Position numbers and translations under genes: made by a program
Part shown: one piece after another, positions 8,015-10,337 of the stretch
How the letters are laid out: the number at the start of each line of letters is the position of its first letter
Numbering within the stretch: the first letter of the stretch is position 1
DNA from: Thalassiosira profunda
Taxonomy: Eukaryota; Bacillariophyta; Thalassiosirophyceae; Thalassiosirales; Thalassiosiraceae
Reading direction: 5' to 3'
Assembly (NCBI GenBank): GCA_036939355.1
Contig: JALLAP010001818.1
Span: 1 to 10,337, forward strand
DNA length: 10,337 nucleotides
Notes under the pieces: model-generated
What the model saw: the letters and a program-made list of their open reading frames with translations, nothing else
Databases searched by the model: none
Told to the model about the DNA's origin: nothing

Positions 8015-8047
8015 TCATGCTTGCCGTGCCGTCTGCGCGACGCGCAC
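7903..8047. repeat. Second 72-bp perfect direct duplication around an N (assembly join)
   Basis: Positions 7903-7974 and 7976-8047 are identical over 72 bp with a single N at 7975. The length is the same as at 1458-1602 though the sequence is unrelated. This pattern fits an assembler that left fixed-length terminal overlaps unmerged. The copy covers the end of the cyclin gene (last ten codons and stop on the minus strand) and some 3' flank; the cyclin frame is intact because its stop lies within the copy next to the body of the gene. Confidence 0.93.
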
Positions 8048-9001
8048 GGGCGCCGCCCCGAGTTGTTCCACGAGGCTCGGCCTCCGCGACAGGACGCTCT
8101 TGGGCGAGTTGCTCCGGCCCTTGGAGATGACCTTCTCGACCGCGGTGGTCTTGACGGGCTTGGACGCGGCCTTGGCGCTCTTCTTCGACGAGGTCGTCTT
8201 CTTGTTCTCCTTGTTCTTGTCCTCGACCACGACAGGCTTGCAGAGCGTCTTCCCCTCGAGGAGCTTGTTCTGCACCTCCATGATGTCGATGAGGTCGGTG
8301 AGCTCCCCGAGCTGCATCCAGAACGCCTGCCGCTGCGCGGTGGTGAGGACGTCCTCGCGCAACAGCGCGCTCGAGAGGCACGCGGCCCCGACGGCCGAGG
8401 GATGGTAGAAGCTCATGTAGAAGTCGGTCGTCGTGGCGTCGACGTGCGCGAGCGCGGCCGCGACGAGGCGGTCCCGCGGCTGGGCGTCGAGGCGGACGGG
8501 GAGGAGCTCGACGAACTCGCGGATGAAGTGGCCGGGCGTCGGCGTCGACACGCGCCAGTCGAGGGCGAAGATCACATCCTCCTCCATCTCGGTGATGTCC
8601 TCGGCGGGGTAGTAGTTTCGGCACATCTGGGCGAGCGTCTCGGCCGAGAGGCGGGTGCGCTCGTGGAGCTTGACGGCGAGGTAGAAGCAGCTAATGGACG
8701 CGAGCTGGAATTGATACTTGTCCTGCAGCGTCTCGCCGCTCCGGCCCCGGCCGCTGCTGAGGTAGCGGTCGAGGTAGTTGGTCGAGATCCAGACCGTCTC
8801 GGCGTCGAGCTTGAGGGCCTTGGCGACCGCGGCGCACCACCCGATCATGGAGGCGCGGGACTCCTCGTCGACGGCCTCGTGGCACGCCGAGCGGGCGAGG
8901 TAGTTGTAGCATTGCGCGCAGCTCTCCTCCTGGTCGAGCATGGCGTCGATGCGGTCCATGGCGGAGACCTTCCTGGCGCGGGCGTCGTTGCAGACGGACA
9001 T
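8015..9001 (-). CDS. Cyclin (two cyclin folds, basic C-terminal tail)
   Basis: Cyclins bind and activate cyclin-dependent kinases. 328 residues from the ATG at 9001 (CAACCATGT); an upstream in-frame TTG at 9067 was rejected because this is a eukaryotic gene. The first cyclin box covers about 40-160: the SRASMIGW segment matches the family's MRxxLxxW signature, followed by STNYLDRYLS and the LASISCFYLAVKLHE helix. K111 and E140 sit where the conserved Lys/Glu pair contacts the CDK. A second, more divergent box spans about 165-255. The tail (260-328) is Lys/Ser-rich, with an SPK site at 299-301 (minimal CDK type) and RRPS (306-309), and is probably a nuclear targeting region. No destruction box (RxxL followed by N) is evident near the N-terminus. 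Group assignment is uncertain; it resembles divergent diatom cyclins. Almost every codon ends in G or C. It is transcribed away from a divergent interval with an E2F-like site. Confidence 0.9.
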   Translation of the reverse strand: MSVCNDARARKVSAMDRIDAMLDQEESCAQCYNYLARSACHEAVDEESRASMIGWCAAVAKALKLDAETVWISTNYLDRYLSSGRGRSGETLQDKYQFQLASISCFYLAVKLHERTRLSAETLAQMCRNYYPAEDITEMEEDVIFALDWRVSTPTPGHFIREFVELLPVRLDAQPRDRLVAAALAHVDATTTDFYMSFYHPSAVGAACLSSALLREDVLTTAQRQAFWMQLGELTDLIDIMEVQNKLLEGKTLCKPVVVEDKNKENKKTTSSKKSAKAASKPVKTTAVEKVISKGRSNSPKSVLSRRPSLVEQLGAAPVRVAQTARQA

Positions 9002-9030
9002 GGTTGGAGGCGATGTGGTTGGAGGCGATG
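9001..9030. repeat. 15-bp perfect tandem duplication at the cyclin start
   Basis: TGGTTGGAGGCGATG occurs twice in direct succession (9001-9015, 9016-9030). On the cyclin's sense strand the unit ends CCAACCA, so the proximal copy runs into the start codon, and the distal one reads CCAACCACA instead of CCAACCATG. It would lie in the 5' leader. Confidence 0.75.
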
Positions 9031-9093
9031 GAGGCGGCTGCCGATTGTGCTTGTGCTTTGAGGGCAATTGGCGAATTTATGATGAGGGCAGGA

Positions 9094-9124
9094 CGTGCCA
9101 GTTCGTGCCAGTTGCAAGTTGCAA
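9094..9124. repeat. Short tandem repeats in the cyclin leader/promoter
   Basis: CGTGCCAGTT is repeated perfectly at 9094-9103 and 9104-9113, and overlaps a GTTGCAA tandem at 9111-9117 and 9118-9124. They lie roughly 95-125 bp upstream of the cyclin ATG. Slippage could have made them, or they could be paired factor sites. Confidence 0.6.
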
Positions 9125-9134
9125 AAGCACGCGG

Positions 9135-9215
9135 CTGAAAGCAAGGGAAAGCAAGAGCAAGAGCGCAAGACGGTGCCAAGAAGCAAGGAAGGAGCAAGAC
9201 GCCGGCCGATTCCCG
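9135..9215 (-). other. CTTGC-rich pyrimidine tract ending in CTTTCAG upstream of the cyclin
   Basis: On the cyclin sense strand this stretch is pyrimidine-biased with many CTTGC/CTTGCTC units and finishes with CTTTCAG (AG at 9136-9135). It could be a leader tract, a promoter element or the 3' end of a 5'-UTR intron. No matching donor was pinned down, so an intron is only a possibility. Confidence 0.35.
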
Positions 9216-9295
9216 CTTCCTCGTGACTTGGACGGTTCTGGCTCCCGATGACTCTTCTTTTACGCAGAGTACAGTGTACACGAGACATTCTACCT

Positions 9296-9335
9296 GGGGG
9301 ATAAAAAGTTACCTCTTGATATGAACTTTTACCCC
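9296..9335. repeat. Imperfect inverted repeat in the cyclin upstream region
   Basis: The left arm (9297-9310, GGGGATAAAAAGTT) and right arm (9324-9335, AACTTTTACCCC) are complementary apart from a small asymmetry, with a 13-nt loop. It lies about 295 bp upstream of the cyclin start. It could form a hairpin or be a paired binding site. Confidence 0.4.
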
Positions 9336-9776
9336 TCTCCATTTACCAGAACTATCAACACTACGCAGAAGGGGGATACGCTAAAAAATTATGGTGGCGG
9401 TCAAGAGAATATTTAGGGAGATTATTACTGTAGGATGCGATCAGGCAGTACCGCTCAGAGACTTCTATGCAATCTTGCGGTTCTGAAAATGACCAAGACA
9501 AGACGATTTGCATTCCCTTCGAAGAATTTGCGGGTTCTCAGCTGTTTGTCCGCCCGTCGTCGTCGAACCAAAGCGAAGGTTATGAAGACCACCGTCACTG
9601 AAATATGAGTTCCTAAGTTAGGGTCAATGCCGAGTATCTTCTTCCCCCTAAGTAAATCCCGGATAAAGAAGATCGACGTCAGTACCATCTGAGACGGTTT
9701 TCCAAACCCGCACAACACTCGCGCGTGAAAGACTCGTGAAGGTGGTGATTTGTCATTTTTTTTGTTAGTGGATTTG

Positions 9777-9787
9777 TTGGCGGGAAA
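9777..9787. promoter_or_regulatory. E2F-type binding site
   Basis: TTGGCGGGAAA is the reverse complement of TTTCCCGCCAA and exactly satisfies the E2F/DP consensus TTTSSCGC. A weaker neighbour (TCGGGAAATTT, 9794-9804; TTTCCCGA on the other strand) lies 6 bp further on. The pair is between the divergent cyclin and the 10262 gene, 776 bp from the cyclin ATG and 474 bp from the other. E2F drives cell-cycle genes in plants, animals and many protists; use here is inferred from position and motif. Confidence 0.5.
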
Positions 9788-10118
9788 TAACCCTCGGGAA
9801 ATTTAGGGATAAAAGAAGTCGCGTTTGGCAGCTTGAGAACCACGTTTCCATCTCACTGCGAACTCAGACAGGCTTCCCCTGTGTCAGTCTGGCCGTCGCC
9901 GGCCGCAATCGTGACCAAGTCGTGTCAAATTAGACCTAAATTGTGAACATCTCTTATTAATCTAGGGTAATTTTGGTCGGATTTTTTATTGTAAAAAATA
10001 TCGACTTTGCAGAAATTGAGTTACATAAATAAGGTCTAAATGTGTCAGTGGTACTCCAATGACCCCCCCAGTGCCGGCAAGAAGCTTCAAGATTCTTTCC
10101 GGCGTCATGCCCCCTTGA

Positions 10119-10140
10119 AAAAGCACGGCTGAAAGTGCTT
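10119..10140. repeat. 6-bp hairpin with a motif shared with the cyclin upstream region
   Basis: AAGCAC (10121-10126) and GTGCTT (10135-10140) form a perfect inverted repeat with an 8-nt loop. AAAAGCACGGCTGAAAG here matches AAAAGCACGCGGCTGAAAG at 9123-9141 apart from two extra bases. It is about 120 bp upstream of the 10262 start, much as the other copy is upstream of the cyclin start. Confidence 0.4.
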
Positions 10141-10261
10141 GCTTTTGTCCTGCCTTCCACTCGCCATTTTTGGCTGCTTTTGCAACGCATAATTTCCACG
10201 AGCAACGCGAGCTCGCCCCTGCGTGCTCGGTGCATGCTGTTGCAACCCAAGAGGGGCAACC

Positions 10262-10337
10262 ATGGCCTTCGACGCCCGAGATGATTGCAGCGTCCGGTCG
10301 GTCGCCACGGCCGCCACCGTCGCGACGGCCGCCACCG
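10262..10337 (+). CDS. 5' end of an unidentified gene, runs off the window
   Basis: An ATG at 10262 in a strong ACCATGG context opens a frame that stays open to the window edge (25 codons seen). The peptide begins MAFDARDDCSVRS and then enters a VATAAT repeat encoded by two near-identical 18-bp units. It is too short to identify. The preceding GC-rich leader and its GC-ending codons support a real start. The Ala/Thr repeat could be the hydrophobic core of a targeting peptide or just low complexity. It is divergent from the cyclin. Confidence 0.55.
   Translation, partial: MAFDARDDCSVRSVATAATVATAAT
10301..10336 (+). repeat. 18-bp coding tandem repeat (VATAAT x2)
   Basis: Two adjacent 18-bp units (10301-10318, 10319-10336) differ at one base (GTCGCC versus GTCGCG). 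Each encodes VATAAT and the difference is silent. More units may follow outside the window. Confidence 0.7.

Larger units (their letters stand above)
9002..10261. promoter_or_regulatory. 1.26-kb divergent intergenic region upstream of cyclin and of the 10262 gene
   Basis: No believable protein is seen here; the longest frame (minus strand, within 9455-9718) begins with GTG, gives a 77-residue peptide from its first ATG and has no recognisable motif. The cyclin-proximal part (9002-9240) is repeat-rich; 9300-10060 is AT-rich with a T run near 9757; the part before 10262 is GC-richer again, as expected for a leader. Specific elements are listed separately: tandem repeats, an imperfect hairpin, an E2F-like site and a short hairpin at 10119-10140. 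GGGATAAAA occurs at 9298-9306 and 9806-9814. Confidence 0.55.

Noticed and set aside
7979..9061. 360-codon open frame antisense to the cyclin
   Set aside because: It is rich in Leu, Arg, Gly, Asp and Val as expected opposite G/C-ending codons, while the minus strand has a clear cyclin fold.
9002..9067. 22-residue N-terminal extension of the cyclin from an upstream start
   Set aside because: The upstream start is TTG and the extension is a translation of the 15-bp tandem repeat; the ATG at 9001 is in good context and begins the conserved part.
9455..9718. Small minus-strand protein with a hydrophobic stretch
   Set aside because: Starts with GTG, lies in AT-rich spacer, and the composition shows no protein-like codon bias or known motif.

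Overview
The window looks like nuclear DNA from a unicellular eukaryotic alga, most probably a diatom, possibly a Thalassiosira relative. Three things point there: dense genes that read as single exons, a class III nucleotidyl cyclase with a two-pass membrane receptor body, and a divergent cyclin beside an LRR/coiled-coil protein. Nothing bacterial is seen: no Shine-Dalgarno sites and no operons. The lineage is inferred from style and family content, not from a marker gene, so genus is low confidence.

Layout, left to right: (1) 111-2847 (+), a transmembrane receptor-type nucleotidyl cyclase, split in the assembly by an N; (2) 3367-4173 (+), a secreted cysteine-rich protein of unknown function; (3) 4289-5584 (-), a GST-fold protein with an acidic/Ala-rich N-terminus and a C-terminal CaaX-like box, convergent with (2) across 115 bp; (4) 6052-7476 (+), an LRR protein with a C-terminal leucine zipper, divergent from (3) across 467 bp; (5) 8015-9001 (-), a cyclin, convergent with (4); (6) 10262 to the window end (+), the start of another gene. 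A 1.26-kb divergent interval between (5) and (6) contains a perfect E2F-type site.

The two N positions (1530 and 7975) are each flanked by perfect 72-bp direct copies. These are best explained as unmerged contig overlaps of one fixed length. Removing one copy plus the N (73 bp) at 1530 restores a single 887-codon cyclase frame; the second case lies at the 3' end of the cyclin and does not break it.

The genes do not form an obvious pathway. Candidate links are second-messenger signalling (cyclase with a cluster of RRXS kinase-type sites) and cell-cycle control (cyclin with an E2F-like site upstream). I see no CRISPR array, transposon, tRNA or rRNA. The points most worth a second look are the mixed purine-selectivity residues of the cyclase, the prenylation-type tail on the GST-fold protein, the start-stop uORF inside a 14-bp dyad before the secreted protein, and the E2F-like site in the cyclin's divergent promoter.
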